Positions 11,313 through 22,688 of a stretch of 64,000 nucleotides of DNA are shown piece after piece. A program made the position numbers and the translations under genes. The notes beneath the pieces are model-generated. The model was given only the letters and a program-made list of their open reading frames with translations. It did not search any database and was not told the origin of the DNA. The first letter of the stretch is position 1. Each line of letters starts with the position of its first letter. The stretch lies in assembly GCA_963575645.1 (NCBI GenBank), contig OY754469.1:21532001-21596000 (forward strand), given 5' to 3'. Source of the DNA: Xanthostigma xanthostigma (taxonomy: Eukaryota; Arthropoda; Insecta; Raphidioptera; Raphidiidae).

Positions 11313-11405
11313 TCGAATATCGGAATAATAATTGCTTCTTGTATTTTAATATTATTATTGAAATTAAAAATACAAGAAGCAATATTATTCCGACCTTTGT
11401 CGAGT
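11313..11405. repeat. Short hairpin repeat
   Basis: The arms of about 38 bases, TGTCGAATATCGGAATAATA plus ATTGCTTCTTGTATTT on the left and their inverse on the right ending ATTCCGACCTTTGTCGA, fold around a short A/T loop. It is probably a small MITE or the relic of one. Confidence 0.6.
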
Positions 11406-11455
11406 AGGAGCTATTGTAATCGATCACTATCGATCAATATTGTATTTTTACAGAC

Positions 11456-11921
11456 CTTTACATCGGCTATGTTAATGGCAGCGCCCAATCTCAAAAATAA
11501 GTATTAAATTAATTATCTATTTTGTTTGCTTATAGTTTGTTTAGGCTTGTTTAGCTATTTTCATCGTTTGTTTAGAGGTTAGACTTAGTTCAAAAAATAT
11601 TTAGAAATATAAATGGGCGCTGCTAGCTTCACACCAGCAGCGCCCATTCAACAAGTTTATCTAAAAATGGGTGGAACAGTTTGTTTATTTTTTTTCGTCG
11701 TTTGTTTAGGCTTAGTGACCCGTACAAGGCCAAAAAAAGTGGGCGCTGCTGGTGTAAAGCGAGCAGCCCCATTTATATTTCTAAATATCTTTTGAACTAA
11801 ATCTAAGCAAACGATGAAACTAAGTAAACAAACCGAAACAAATTATAAACAAACAAAAGAAAAAAAAATAATTTTTATTTTTGAGATTGGGCGCTGCCAG
11901 CTTCACATAGCCCTTTGCATC
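11456..11921. mobile_element. Long-TIR fold-back element with 9-bp duplication (Mutator-like?)
   Basis: The element spans 11465-11912. It begins GGCTATGTTAATGGCAGCGC and ends with the inverse of GGCTATGTGAAGCTGGCAGC. The inverted arms extend about 170 bp each (to about 11648 and from about 11738) and include ATCTCAAAAATA and a GGGCGCTGCT block twice. The flanks are CTTTACATC (11456-11464) and CTTTGCATC (11913-11921), nearly identical 9-mers. A 9-bp duplication with long inverted arms is the pattern of Mutator-like elements, although an 8-bp hAT reading is possible. It encodes nothing. Confidence 0.7.
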
Positions 11922-12046
11922 ATGTTTTATTATTGAGATCAACAGTTGAAATATTTGCGTATTAGCAAACTGGGTTTTTACGTGTACACTAATACGATAC
12001 AAATGTGCAGGGTCTTTATATCCTGCACATTACTAATAATAAGTTT

Positions 12047-12188
12047 GTCCAAGCAACCAGCAAACGGTAACGAAATGGTCACCCGCATGCGCAGTCGCTA
12101 AAACGAAGTTGTTTGTGTCAATTTTAGAACACGTTTTAGCTACTGCGCATGTGGGTGACGGTTTCGTTACCGTTTGCTGGCTGCTTGG
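12047..12188. mobile_element. Hairpin MITE
   Basis: Inverted arms of about 58 bases begin TCCAAGCAACCAGCAAACGG and include GGTAACGAAA and CGCATGCGCAGT. They surround a ~25-base loop, and the right arm mirrors the left down to GCTGCTTGGA. A few mismatches between the arms indicate moderate age. No target duplication was settled. Confidence 0.75.
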
Positions 12189-13086
12189 AACATACCTTAT
12201 AATAGTATATTCTGTTACTCGAGAATTGTGAACTTGAATTTTAAATAATTTGTCAAGATAATATATTATAATATTTATAGTCGTACTGTGTATTACAAAC
12301 GTTTTTAATTTAATTATTACATAATCGTATAAATGATAAAAATTATAAATTCAAAATGGCTAAAACTATTATGAACTTATTTCGAAAATTTATTAAATTT
12401 TTGCGAGCATAATAAATGCGATACATTCCATTATAAAATTTCTAATATCTTCAGAATTCCGAATATGAAGGTACTTACGTATATATATCTAAGCATATTA
12501 ATTAATATATTTCACGCTCACTACCATGAAAGTGTCAAGGGGTCATGGGATTAATTGAATTAATATTATATAGTGTTGTAACAGTTTCAAATATACATTG
12601 GGCACACACACGCAACACTCATCAATAGTTCCTCATATTTTTGATCATTAGGTACTAATTACATACTTTAGTCAAGTGCATATTATAAATGCTTACTTGA
12701 AAAAAGTAGTAAGTATGCTTCAAATTATGCACACATATTCTGTACTTTAAACTGTTTTAACTTTAAAGATTTGTCTACACTATATAAGGCCGCGCGCTGC
12801 ACACAAGGCTAGACTTCTGCTTGCAGCCAGGTTGGCTATGAGGCTGGAAATAACGTCACTGCGGCCTCGCCTGCTAGTTCACAAGATGGATTTTAAAATT
12901 AGAACAGGGGCTATTTTTCTTGCTTGGTCATCTGCTTGCTCTGAGCTAGAACCAATCAGGAAACAGTATCTTGTCACGTAGGTGACATGAACAAACGTCA
13001 AAAAATAAACACTGTGCCATAGTGTGTGTTCAGTTCAGAGACAATCAACGTCCACTTTTGTTACCGTTCTATTACTATTATGCACT
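12189..13086. other. Unassigned DNA with a GC-richer patch
   Basis: It is mostly AT-rich. At 12785-13000 a TATATAAGG box-like motif is followed by GC-rich sequence. This could be a degraded TE promoter or 5' region, but no start site or ORF supports a gene. Confidence 0.35.
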
Positions 13087-13303
13087 AATCTCAGGAACTA
13101 CTGGTTCTAATTGATTTTTTTTGTTGGATAGTCCATTTATCGAGAAAGGCTATAGGCTAAATAATATAGGCTATATAATAATAATGTCACGATATGACCA
13201 ATAGGAGCGGAGCATCAATGAAAAATGTTGCAAAATATAACTCAAAATTTGTCCGTCCGACAAAAACTGTTGAACGGTAACTCCGATCATCATTTCGGTA
13301 AAC

Positions 13304-14323
13304 GGTAAGAGTACGATAACTTGCTATGCAAAATATCCACTGGAAATTCACAATTATTGTTTTATATAACATATAACAGCGTTATTGGTCGTTTTAAGTG
13401 CGGAAAATTAATTTTTATAAATTAATTCAAAAAAATTAAATATGGTATAGTAAGTTGATTTAGAGTATATTATTTACTATAGCGATCGCTATCTTGTCTC
13501 ATATAGTGATAAGAAAAGAGAAAGTTATATACCTGTATCTATGATAAACAAAGATAGAAATATCAATTGGTTGGAATGAAATACAATTGAACGTTCAGGG
13601 CAGAGTCGTATTTGGAAATTTTAATTTATAAAACGAATTTTAAATTTAAACCTCACATTTTCATGAAGATTGAAAACCACCGCTTTTTTTGATAAAAAGG
13701 TATGCGAATTGTCTCGCAGTGAAACGGGAAGGGGCAAATGTGGAGTTTTTAAAAAAACAATTCCGGGGTGAACGATAAACGGGTATGCGAATTGTAATTC
13801 TGGGGTGAACGATAAAGGGGTATGCGAATTGTCTCGCAGTGAAACGGGAAGGGGCAAATGTGGAGTTTTTAAAAAAACAATTCCGGGGTGAACGATAAAC
13901 GGGTATGCGAATTGTAATTCTGGGGTGAACGATAAAGGGGTATGCGAATTTCTCGCAGTGAAACGGGAAGGGGCAAATGTTGAGTTTTTAAAAAAACAAT
14001 TCCGGGGTGAACGATAAACGGGTATGCGAATCTAAGTACGACCCTGCTTCCATAACACAATTGAAAGCTGCATACAAAGTGAGATAGTTATACAATAATT
14101 CTACACCAGTTGCTATGACGTGTATTTGTGATTTTTGATTGGTTAGATTCAAAAAATGACAGTGAAAGACGAAAAGTAGTTCCATTTTTTTCACGTATTT
14201 TTGAGGAAATTTGTGAATAGTCCGCAAAGTTTTTTTTTTTTTGAACGTCAAAATTTAGCGTTTTCTATAACTTAAAAAAAAAAATTTCAAAATTTGGGTG
14301 CATAGTGTTATCGAACTGGACCC
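13304..14323. mobile_element. ~1 kb TIR element with 8-bp duplication, inserted in R2
   Basis: CGGTAAAC at 13296-13303 is repeated exactly at 14324-14331, immediately outside this segment. The ends are imperfectly inverted: the left has CGATAACTTGCTATGCA shortly inside, and the right, read inward, has CGATAACACTATGCA after GGGGTCCAGTT. An 8-bp duplication fits hAT- or P-type elements, and I cannot choose between them. The interior has no transposase and holds the 120-bp minisatellite. Confidence 0.72.
13699..14032. repeat. Minisatellite, 120-bp period, ~2.8 copies
   Basis: GGTATGCGAATTGTCTCGCA starts at 13699 and 13819, and a one-base-shorter version starts at 13939. The first two units appear identical over their whole length, so the expansion is recent. 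Each unit also contains an internal direct duplication of GGGGTGAACGATAAA followed by SGGGTATGCGAATT. Reading frames on the minus strand here are simply repeats of the unit. Confidence 0.9.
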
Positions 14324-14410
14324 CGGTAAACTAAGATGAACGTTACTACTCATGTCCCTTCTCCCATTTGTTCTTTTGCACCCGGGTGAAACCAGGCGGG
14401 ACCGCTAATA

Positions 14411-16282
14411 ATTTTTAAGTGTTGAAATAAAACATCACTTGAAATCTGTCATACTTACTATATTACATTTTTGATTGCTGCGCCAACAGTTAAATTTTTG
14501 ATAAACGTGCTTTAACAAAACGTTCAAGGTGTATGGTTTAGTGAGCAACTTCATCCTATCAATTTTGAAGTCAACTTCATCCTGTTAATTTTGATGTTAC
14601 ATCGCACGCGCGCATCGTAACAAACCACTCTCATCATTTTTTTTATTACGTGCCAAAAGAAGTATAACTACAAAAATAATTAAATTAAACTAAAAATGAT
14701 GAATGGATGCTAGGCTAGTGGCCAGTTAAGTGGATTTTAAAAATTAATTTTAAAAAGATAATTAAACACCAGCTTCGAGCACGCCTTGATTTAGTTTAGA
14801 AAATATAAAGTTTCCTTAATTACATTGCTCGGGATTAATTTCAGTGCAGTGTGACACGGCAGTATAATCAGATCTCCGTGCATGCATCACACTATCCGTA
14901 ATATTAGATAATCTCGTCTACACGCACACACTCAGTACAGGTGTGTTCCGTATTACGTAATAATTTAAATCATACAGAGGTACACACACACACACACATG
15001 CATGCATTCATATACTGGGGACACTGAATTCACATATTATGTGTGTGCAAACGCGGCTACATTTCTTTTTACACTTTTACTTTTTATACCATATTTATAT
15101 TAATAGCTCAGCTGCTTTCAGTGGCGGACCATCGCACAGCCGCAAGTAGTTTGCACTTGGGGTCTTATGTACTGAAGCGGGCCATAAAATGCAAACTAAA
15201 TTGCTCATATTTTAACGTTTTGTTAGTTGACAACAATAATATGATTTTTAGAGAGGGATATACTAATTATTCTATTCTTTATTCCTAAACCGACGCTCGT
15301 GAGGCTAGTTTTGTCACCGGCATCACTGCTGGGACTTGTGCTGACTTGGACACAATACCCACCCCCACCACCTCACCCCTTAGCAGGGGAGAGGTGACTT
15401 TTGTTTTTTAAATGGAAATCCCAATTTTTTATCATCGAATTGTTTTTTTTTTTTTAATTTAAAAAAATTTTTGTCCGAATTTTTTTCCCCTCGAAACCCA
15501 ACAACTTTCGTTCGAACTTTTTTTTATTCAACCCGTCATTTTTCAAAGAAAAGCGTCCAAAGTTTTCAAAAAACACCCGGTATATTGTTTACAGCACATC
15601 AAATGTATTTTGGATGATATCTGATGATATATGATATCAATTACCTATATGATATATGGATATCAAAAAGTCGTGGTATAAATTATTTTAAGTTAAAATA
15701 ATAAATAATCATATATTTCCCAAATTTTTTGTTTGATGTTATAGGGACGTAATTCAATCACTTAAAATTCTCGTAAGATTTTTAATCAAAATAGTGTATA
15801 AAACAGTTTTTAACAGCACGACTATGAGGTTTTTTTTGCATTGACCACCTTACGTATAACTGTGTAAGTAGTGTCTGAGCTATTAGATAAACGATGAATA
15901 ACCAGTTTTGTAAATACCCTATTCTTGTTAAGTTACTACTTTTAAGTATTTGCATAGATATATAGAAGTAACCTCATATATATATGCAAGTATCTGATAT
16001 CGATACGTGTTTGAATTTTTTAATAATACAGATCTGAGACATGGATCTTGATCATGCAATACCAAATTAATGAAAATTATTATGTATCTAATTGTCCTGT
16101 GGTTTTGAAGTAAAACTTCTTTAGACCAGTTTTGCGAATTTCACGAAGAGGCAACCTGGTGATTTGACGTTACGAAGAAATGTGACGTTTTTGTGTTGCC
16201 TATTATGCTCAATAAAATAAAATTCCCCTGTATCTGTATATAAGCAATGGATTACAAAGTCACATACTATGAGAGTTGTTTT
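14411..16282. other. Unassigned DNA with simple repeats
   Basis: It contains a short AC run near 14983-14998, a C/T-rich patch at 15300-15400, and a stretch ending in AAAAACACCCGGTATA near 15574, which resembles a common TE terminus. A GATAT-rich low-complexity patch lies at 15613-15664. No gene is seen. Confidence 0.4.
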
Positions 16283-16905
16283 ACCATTTCAACTCCACAA
16301 GTGCGGAATGATACTAATTTAGGTCAATATTCGCTTTTCAAAATTTTACAATATTTTTTCGTATTGGGATCTAAAAACACACTTTTGAAAAAAAGTTTGT
16401 CAGTCTTTTAGTCTATAAACACAATGCAGGTCAAACGGCTGAGCGGATCGCAACCTAATTTTAATAAGATGTTTGACATGTAAATATGAAGAGCCCTATT
16501 GTTTTTGGGGTATATCGGTGAATGCCTAGAAGAGATATGTTCTATAACGTTGTGTTTTTTGTCATAAACGTATACTTTCCATAATGGTTTACTATTCTAT
16601 TTATTTTGTTTTGTAAATAATTCTTTTTTTAAACTTTATAGGTTTGGAAATATTTTGAAAATAAGAAAAAGTCACCGTTCTTTTGTTCTGAAGATCTGTC
16701 AAAACGAAATTAGTTAATCTTTGCATGTGAAACCTTGTATCCATGAAAACGAATAGCAAACTTCATAATATATTATAATAATGGCTGTTACACGTGTCCA
16801 CCGCACGCGGTCAGAAATTTTAATATCTTTATTATACAATATGCCAATATTTTTGAAATTAGAATAGTCCTGTTGCCCAATTGGCTGGAATTTTTGTTAT
16901 ATATT
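16283..16905 (+). repeat. Family B repeat (copy B2)
   Basis: It aligns with B1 (5037-5690) from ATGATACTAATTTAGGTCAA through GCGGATCGCAACC, GAAATATTTTGAAAATAAG and GCCCAATTGGCTGG. It is more diverged than A-family copies are from one another, so it is older. It is non-coding. Confidence 0.7.
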
Positions 16906-18854
16906 ATACAGATTATACAGAAGTTAGTTCAATTAATATAATAAAATAAAATCATATCTTAGTCTGTAATTATACAATTTTAAAGATTCTTAAAGCGAAT
17001 TTATAGTTTCATTAATTTTTTATCGATTAAATTAAAAGCCTTAGTGGTTATATGTAAATTGATTTTAATTTTTTTTTGCAAGTATGCTTGTACCTGTTTG
17101 TTTTATTACAAAATTTGAATTATTACAGAAGAAACCTTGTAAAAACAAAATTAATAACTATTTTAAGTACCGCATGTAGTAAATTGCATGGTTTTACTTA
17201 AATGAACCGATTACGATAAACAAACATTTATCTAGTATACCTATCTTTAGTATAGCCAGTAATTAGTAAATAGATAGCTAGCAATTAGTATTGTTTCCGT
17301 TTAAAATACCAATTTTAATTTCTCAATGGCTATGCATTTTAGCTATAGTAAAAAATCTGATAAAAGAATAATAGCTATCACAATTGTGATAGACTAAAAA
17401 TGTGGGTTATTTAATTTTAAATCTATAATGAATAGTTCCGTACCATTTGTGATTCGATGAATATTCACTATCTTCAATTAACTGTACAGTTATGCAAATT
17501 AAACACCGTTAAACATGTGTATGTCCTTCAGGTGTCAAGCAAGGTCATATAGCTTGGCTATAATTATTGTGTTTTTGCTTCTCCAATATAATGTTAATGT
17601 CACGAGTTTAGTCTCCCTGTCGGCAAAAGTAGATATGAATTATATTTTCTTCCAAATGAAGAAGCACCATTACCCTTGAAGTATTTGTTGTTATTTCTCG
17701 TCCATTTCAAGCGTATTTTAATTTAAAGTAATTGTATAGCGTAAATCAGTTTTGAGATATGTTTTCCCTTTTTAAGTGATGCAACTATGAGGTCATATAT
17801 ATTATGAATCGATTTTTTTTATAAAGGCACCAAATCCTTGTTGCATGTCAGACTGTTGGTAGGTACTAAGGTAGTCTAAGAAAATTAACACGAGTTTGAG
17901 TTCAGCCAATAACTTCACTTGTTAATTAAGGTCAAATCTGGCAATTCAATTTTCACTCACTTCTATACATCCGATCGATTTGAAACTTTGACACAAATGT
18001 AGTTTCGATGACCATGCAATATTCTCATATCTTCAATTTGATGATATAGTCAGGACAGCGAGTACCTATCGGAACCTATTGATGATGTAAACTTATTTTG
18101 GTGAGGAGTTTCTATATGGGTTTTTCTTTTTTTGTACATAATAATAATGAAAACTTCTTTAAAAAATACAAATTTTTTAACTATCGTGACAACGTGGTCG
18201 ATGGATTAATATAATTAACTATAATCGAGGAAAAAACATAAAAAATGAAAATATTTAATATTTTCTATAATAAGAGTTAATCGACACAAAGTACGTATTT
18301 TCATTATAGGTGGCAATAAATTTTTGAACAAAAAATGTAAATTTTTGTTGATGAATTTCATACAAGTTTATTTCTATAAATAAAAACATGCTGTTTATAA
18401 TTCTTCGATTTTCACGATCGATTCCCTTGAAATAAATTATTCCGAAATTTGTTATAATATGAAAAAACTCGTTATACGCTTGATCAAGGTTTGCAACAAT
18501 TGTGGCCATAAAAAATTGTAAAAAAACTGTGTCAGTATAACATTCAAAAGACTTTAGCGACATATAATTTATGCAAATTATTAATGTTTAAATATGTCGT
18601 CGACATCTGGTAAAATCATCATGAAGATGTTGTTCATACATTGTACGGACATCAGGTGTTAAGTACTACCTATATGGTATCAGTGGTTTTCAAACGGTTT
18701 ACTACAATTACTTGCGAAATTAATCACAAAGATTTGGAACAAAAATATTACCAATAGTTCTGTGACATAGTAGGCGTCCTAAGTCCTTCCGAAATTTTAA
18801 ATTAAAAACAAAATATTATATTCAGAATAAAGTAGTGTTGATCCAATATAATAT
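16906..18854. other. Unassigned AT-rich DNA
   Basis: No gene is supported. The minus-strand frame at 18255-18563 (102 codons) is Ile/Phe/Asn-rich and lacks motifs, as expected for chance frames in AT-rich DNA. Confidence 0.4.
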
Positions 18855-19052
18855 TAAGATGAAGGAAGGTTTTTGGTTAAGGACCATAAAATAAGCTTTA
18901 CCAGTGTTTCGCTAGTGGCCAACGTTTCGAAAAATTTATTTTCAGCTTGAGGCCCTGAAGATGAAAATACATTTTTCGAAACGTTGGCCACTAGCGAAAC
19001 ACTGGCAAAGCTTATTTTATGATCCTCAACCAAAAACCTTCCTTCATCTTAA
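18855..19052. mobile_element. Near-perfect palindromic MITE (~80-bp arms)
   Basis: The left arm runs AAGATGAAGGAAGGTTTTTG, then CATAAAATAAGCTTTACCAG, then CGCTAGTGGCCAACGTTTCG. The right arm is its inverse, with only a few changes, ending CCTTCATCTTAA. The ~35-base loop holds CTTGAGGCCCTGAAGATG. It is a self-complementary fold-back with no coding content, and the low arm divergence indicates recent insertion. Confidence 0.85.
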
Positions 19053-19289
19053 TTATATTCAGAGTTATTCATCTTGAAACGCTAATTATGGAACACTAGG
19101 AGTGTTTTGATCACAAAACAATTGATATATAGGTTATTTTACAGGAATGAGAATATAGAGAAAATTCTTCTTTTCATGTAAAAACTATGAAAATAAATTT
19201 AAATTAGATGATTGCATTCTTTCTTTGTTGCACTACTAACTTTGCTCTCATTAATTTTCAATGGTTTTTTTTTTTCAATTCTGTGTGCC

Positions 19290-20287
19290 CAGTAACTTTA
19301 CACAAAAAAGACCAAATCTCTAAAAAATCTAACCTTACAATTGTCAGCGGAAACCTCTTCATTTTGGCGTCACAAATAACTTCTCAAAAGTCCATAAAGC
19401 CAAGTGGATGGCTACAAAAGTTACAGTGGGTCAAAGATCACGAAAATCAGTTTTTCTCAGATATCCCGTAAATTATCGGTTTTACGTTAATTTTGTTTAT
19501 TATCAAAATTGCGAGATAAATTTGCATAAATTTCTATACAAAATTGCCATAGAACCAATAATTTTCAAGATACAGAGCTGAGAAAACTCAGGCATTGCGC
19601 TGCATTCGTTTCCGCACCACCTTTGAGGTAAAATGCAAGACGCGCTTTTTGTTTTGTTCCCTGTAGGTCTAATCCATGGGTTATGATATAATTTTTGCTG
19701 ATTATTGTTCATCTTCGCTGACTTCTTCTTCGTCTCCGTCTATCTCTTCTATTTCCACTTTTTCAATATTTTCATCTTCATCAACAATCATCTCAGCGGA
19801 AAATAACGAGATGAGATCGACTTCATCATCGTTGACTCAGATTAAACGACTGTATCCTCAGACATCGTATTTAAAAACGACTGACCCCGACAAGAGTTGC
19901 ACGCTACGGAACATGGGAATCCTATTTTTCTGCTTCCACAGACCACAAGTGATACAATTACAGAAAATAGAATTGAAAAGTTCATCTGGTGCAGGAGGAA
20001 TCAGAGTTGTTGTTGACTCTGATAAACCATTATTTAAAATCCAACCCCCTTGCTGAGGGTTTTTTTTTATACAAATTGATCTCACGAACAAATATAATAA
20101 CCAAAATTGACGTAAAACCGATAATTTACGAGATATTTGAGAAAAACTGATTATTGTGATCATTGACCTTCGGTTACTTTTGTAACGGTCCGGTCGACTT
20201 TTTAGACTTTTGAGAAATCATTTTTGACGCCAAAATAAAAAGAATATTAGGTTCGATTTTTTTAGAGGTTCATGTATAAAGTGACTG
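19290..20287. mobile_element. Long-TIR element carrying a broken TE gene
   Basis: Inverted ends of ~200 bp start CAGTAACTTTACACA on the left (19290) and CAGTCACTTTATACA on the right, read inward from 20287. Shared inner blocks include TTTTGGCGTCA, CTCAAAAGTC, CAGTTTTTCTCA and GTAAATTATCGGTTTTACGT. The arms differ at many positions and carry small indels, so the element is old. The interior (about 19510-20100) holds the 3' end of a protein-coding gene on the minus strand. I find no transposase and no clean target duplication, so the superfamily is unassigned. Confidence 0.75.
19702..20055 (-). pseudogene. C-terminal remnant of a cysteine-rich TE-associated protein
   Basis: On the minus strand from 20055 the frame reads a Gly-Trp-containing lead, then PPAPDELF, then a CNC cluster. 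A frameshift leads into CGSRK and then a C-x8-C-x3-C-x2-C pattern ending CRGQSFSN. A stop and a second shift follow, then a strongly acidic tail (Glu/Asp runs) ending at TAA, 19704-19702. I recognise the PPAPDEL / CNC / C-R-K / C-x3-C-x2-C arrangement, with its acidic tail, from uncharacterised proteins that recur in arthropod genomes and look TE-borne; that link is from memory. Only the last ~115 codons survive, with at least two shifts and one stop. The Ser-rich plus-strand frame here is the antisense shadow of the acidic tail. Confidence 0.7.
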
Positions 20288-20610
20288 TGTTATATCGTAT
20301 CATGTTAAATTTAAAGACCGTATCAAATTTTGCAAAAATTAATCCACACATTCGACTTTAAATACGGCAGCATATATTATGACACAGAATATATGATTAT
20401 ATTATTTTTTTTAAATTACCTACATTTAAAATTGCATTATATGTGCGCGTCTTGATTACTTTAATATTAAGAAGCACTGGTATGCACATATGCTGTTCAG
20501 ATGATGAGTTCTAATTTCTGTGTGCCAGTTGAAGGATTCCAATCTATCAAGTTCACATATCTTCAAAATTACAGTTTTGTCTTTGTTTACTATCATTTCT
20601 TTATAACCAC
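20288..20610. other. Unassigned AT-rich DNA
   Basis: Nothing is recognised. Confidence 0.35.
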
Positions 20611-20875
20611 ACTAGTGGCCCGGTACGGCTTTGCCCGAATTTGTAGATTGCTACCGTTTATTCGTCGACTTACGTTGCAAAATTGGTCTCCACGAAAAAC
20701 GCTTTTATTTTAACGCGATAATATATAGCCTATGTTCATCCTGAGGGTTCATTCTAAGTATTGGTGAAAAAAAATTTGAAATCTGTTGAGTAGTTTCGGA
20801 GATTACCTACCTTCTGCATACACACAAACTCACAAAATTCGCACTCTCTTTATAATTTATTATAGTATAGACTAT
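20611..20875 (+). mobile_element. Family D tail repeat (copy D3), most complete
   Basis: It begins ACTAGTGGCCCGG, then CGGCTTTGCCCGAATTTGTA, CGTCGACTTACGTTGCAAAA, TTTATTTTAACGCGATAATA, TTCTAAGTATTGGTG and GTAGTTTCGGAGATTACC, and closes CTCACAAAATTCGCACTCTC with a TATA-rich end. It is probably the 3' end of an RTE-like non-LTR element or a SINE using that tail. There is no ORF. Confidence 0.75.
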
Positions 20876-21254
20876 AAAAAAAAGAAATATAAAAACTGAA
20901 ATATTACTTAAAACTTCTCACTGAAAATATATTATCCTCTCTTTTCCTTTCAAATCAAATAATTTACTGTCCAAATTCATGATTTACAGTGGAATCGTAA
21001 CACTAAAAACAGTTAAAACAGTTTCGTAAATGGTTCATTATTTTTATCAAATTTGAAAGAAAAAAATGTTTTTGTGAGCTATCCTGAGAAGATAAATCTA
21101 TGCTGTCGCGGACTTTTTTTTAAATTTTCAAGAGGAACAATTCAGCCATACATTATTTTCGTGTAACTTTAACTATTCCCGCAGCGGACGCCGTGAAGCT
21201 CTCAAGAGGCACGACTTTTTCCGACTTAGTTGACGAATATCATCATAACTTTAG
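20876..21254. other. Unassigned AT-rich DNA
   Basis: No feature is recognised. Confidence 0.35.
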
Positions 21255-21420
21255 CTAATTTGCATATAATATACATAATATAATAGCCTATGTTCGTCAA
21301 AAGTAATGTACCTTTCAAACGATTAATGAATTTTTCAAATAGGTGCAGTGGTTCCGGAGATTACCCACATACACATAAACTCACAAAATTTGCTCTCTCT
21401 ATTTATAATATTATATAGTC
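21255..21420 (+). mobile_element. Family D tail repeat, 3' part (copy D4)
   Basis: It shares ATAGGTGCAGTGGTTCCGGA and CTCACAAAATTTGC with D2 and D3. The 5' half has degraded beyond recognition. Confidence 0.6.
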
Positions 21421-22688
21421 AGAGTGCCCGTCGGAAAAAATTTTATTGATACGTACTCTTCCCAAACTGTGTATATGGCTTCATTAGGCCTAGTCTGACA
21501 CCTATTTCCTCTATGACTTTTCTTGATTTTGGGGCGTTTTCCCTCTAAACTTTCCGAAGATGTCGTTTTGACGACATGCTAAAATTTATAGATACTGTTT
21601 GTTTTTGACGTGATAACGTCTTATAAATTGATGAATCACCAATATTATAAATTGATAAAACATGCATGTTCGAAAAAGTGTAACGTAACGTTCCTAACGT
21701 TCCTAACGTTCCTAACGTTCCTAACGCGTAACGTTCCTAACGCGTAACGTTCCGCCTGACCCTGTGTGTGCTTTTTGCTAATTTCTCGCTCAATTTAAAT
21801 CAGATCGGTTTGAAACCAGTCTTAAACGAAAGAGGAGAACATTTTACATAGATTTCGTATAACAGAATTTGCCTAAACAGTTTTTTTATACAAATTTGTA
21901 TAGAAAAATATTTTATACAAATTTATATAGAGAAATAGCTGTATAAATGCAATGTTGTGTAATGCATGGCACGACGCGGTCGGTTGTCTTTGTTTGCCGT
22001 ATATGGAAATTAGTCCAGTTGGTGGAGACAATTTTAAACCAAAAGCTCCAGAAATTCGCAAACAGACTCAAATTTTTTTTATGAGTAGTTTAAAGTGTAC
22101 TGATTGAAATAGAAAAAAGTTCATTCGTCTATCGATTTCCCAAAGTCAAAAAAAATTTTGAAAAAAATTTTTATTTTCAAAATTCTTGAATATTTTAAGC
22201 TGGGATAAAGATAGAGATAAATAAAAAATACTGCCTTGTAGGGGACGTTTTTTTCTATAAAAAAGATATCTTGTACTTTTTTCGTCAGAGCTATAGTTTA
22301 CCTGGAAAAAATTCGGAAAGTTAGTAGGTAAGTCATCTTACGTCGGCAAACAAGCAAATAAATCACTTTGCAGAAGCAAGAATCATATAATTTTACTAAA
22401 ATTTACTAAAATGTTTATAACACTATTTGTCTAGAAATGCATATTCTAAATATTCCAAATAAAAAATTTAAAAAAAAACAAAATTTTCAAAAAAAAATTT
22501 CAAAATTTGCAAAAAATTTTCGGAAAATAATTTTTTTTTGTTTTTGGTGTCGGAAGCAATTTTTTTAGGTTTTTTGGACAATTCTAAAGAAAAAAGGTCT
22601 CTTATGATTTTCCTATAAAATGCACCATTTTTGAGATATTAATTCTAATTAGCTTTTTATAAAATCTTTCAAAATTATTAATGATTAT

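Larger units (their letters stand above)
13087..14410 (-). mobile_element. Family R tail (copy R2), split by a later insertion
   Basis: The closing and middle part of family R lies inverted at 13087-13303 (ATCTCAGGAACTACTGGTTC, GGAGCGGAGCATCAATGAAA, AACTCCGATCATCAT). Its opening part lies at 14324-14410 (GGTAAACTAAGATGAACG, TTTTGCACCCGGGTGAAACC, GGGACCGCTA). The two pieces are separated by 1,020 bases that are foreign to family R. Confidence 0.75.

Noticed and set aside
12785..13000. Gene promoter (TATATAAGG followed by GC-rich DNA)
   Set aside because: No ORF, exon or conserved initiator can be tied to it.
13699..14032. CRISPR-like array
   Set aside because: Units are contiguous 120-bp repeats with no unique spacers; eukaryotic minisatellite.
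19676..20056. 126-codon Ser-rich plus-strand ORF
   Set aside because: Antisense shadow of the acidic tail and cysteine-rich part of the minus-strand pseudogene.
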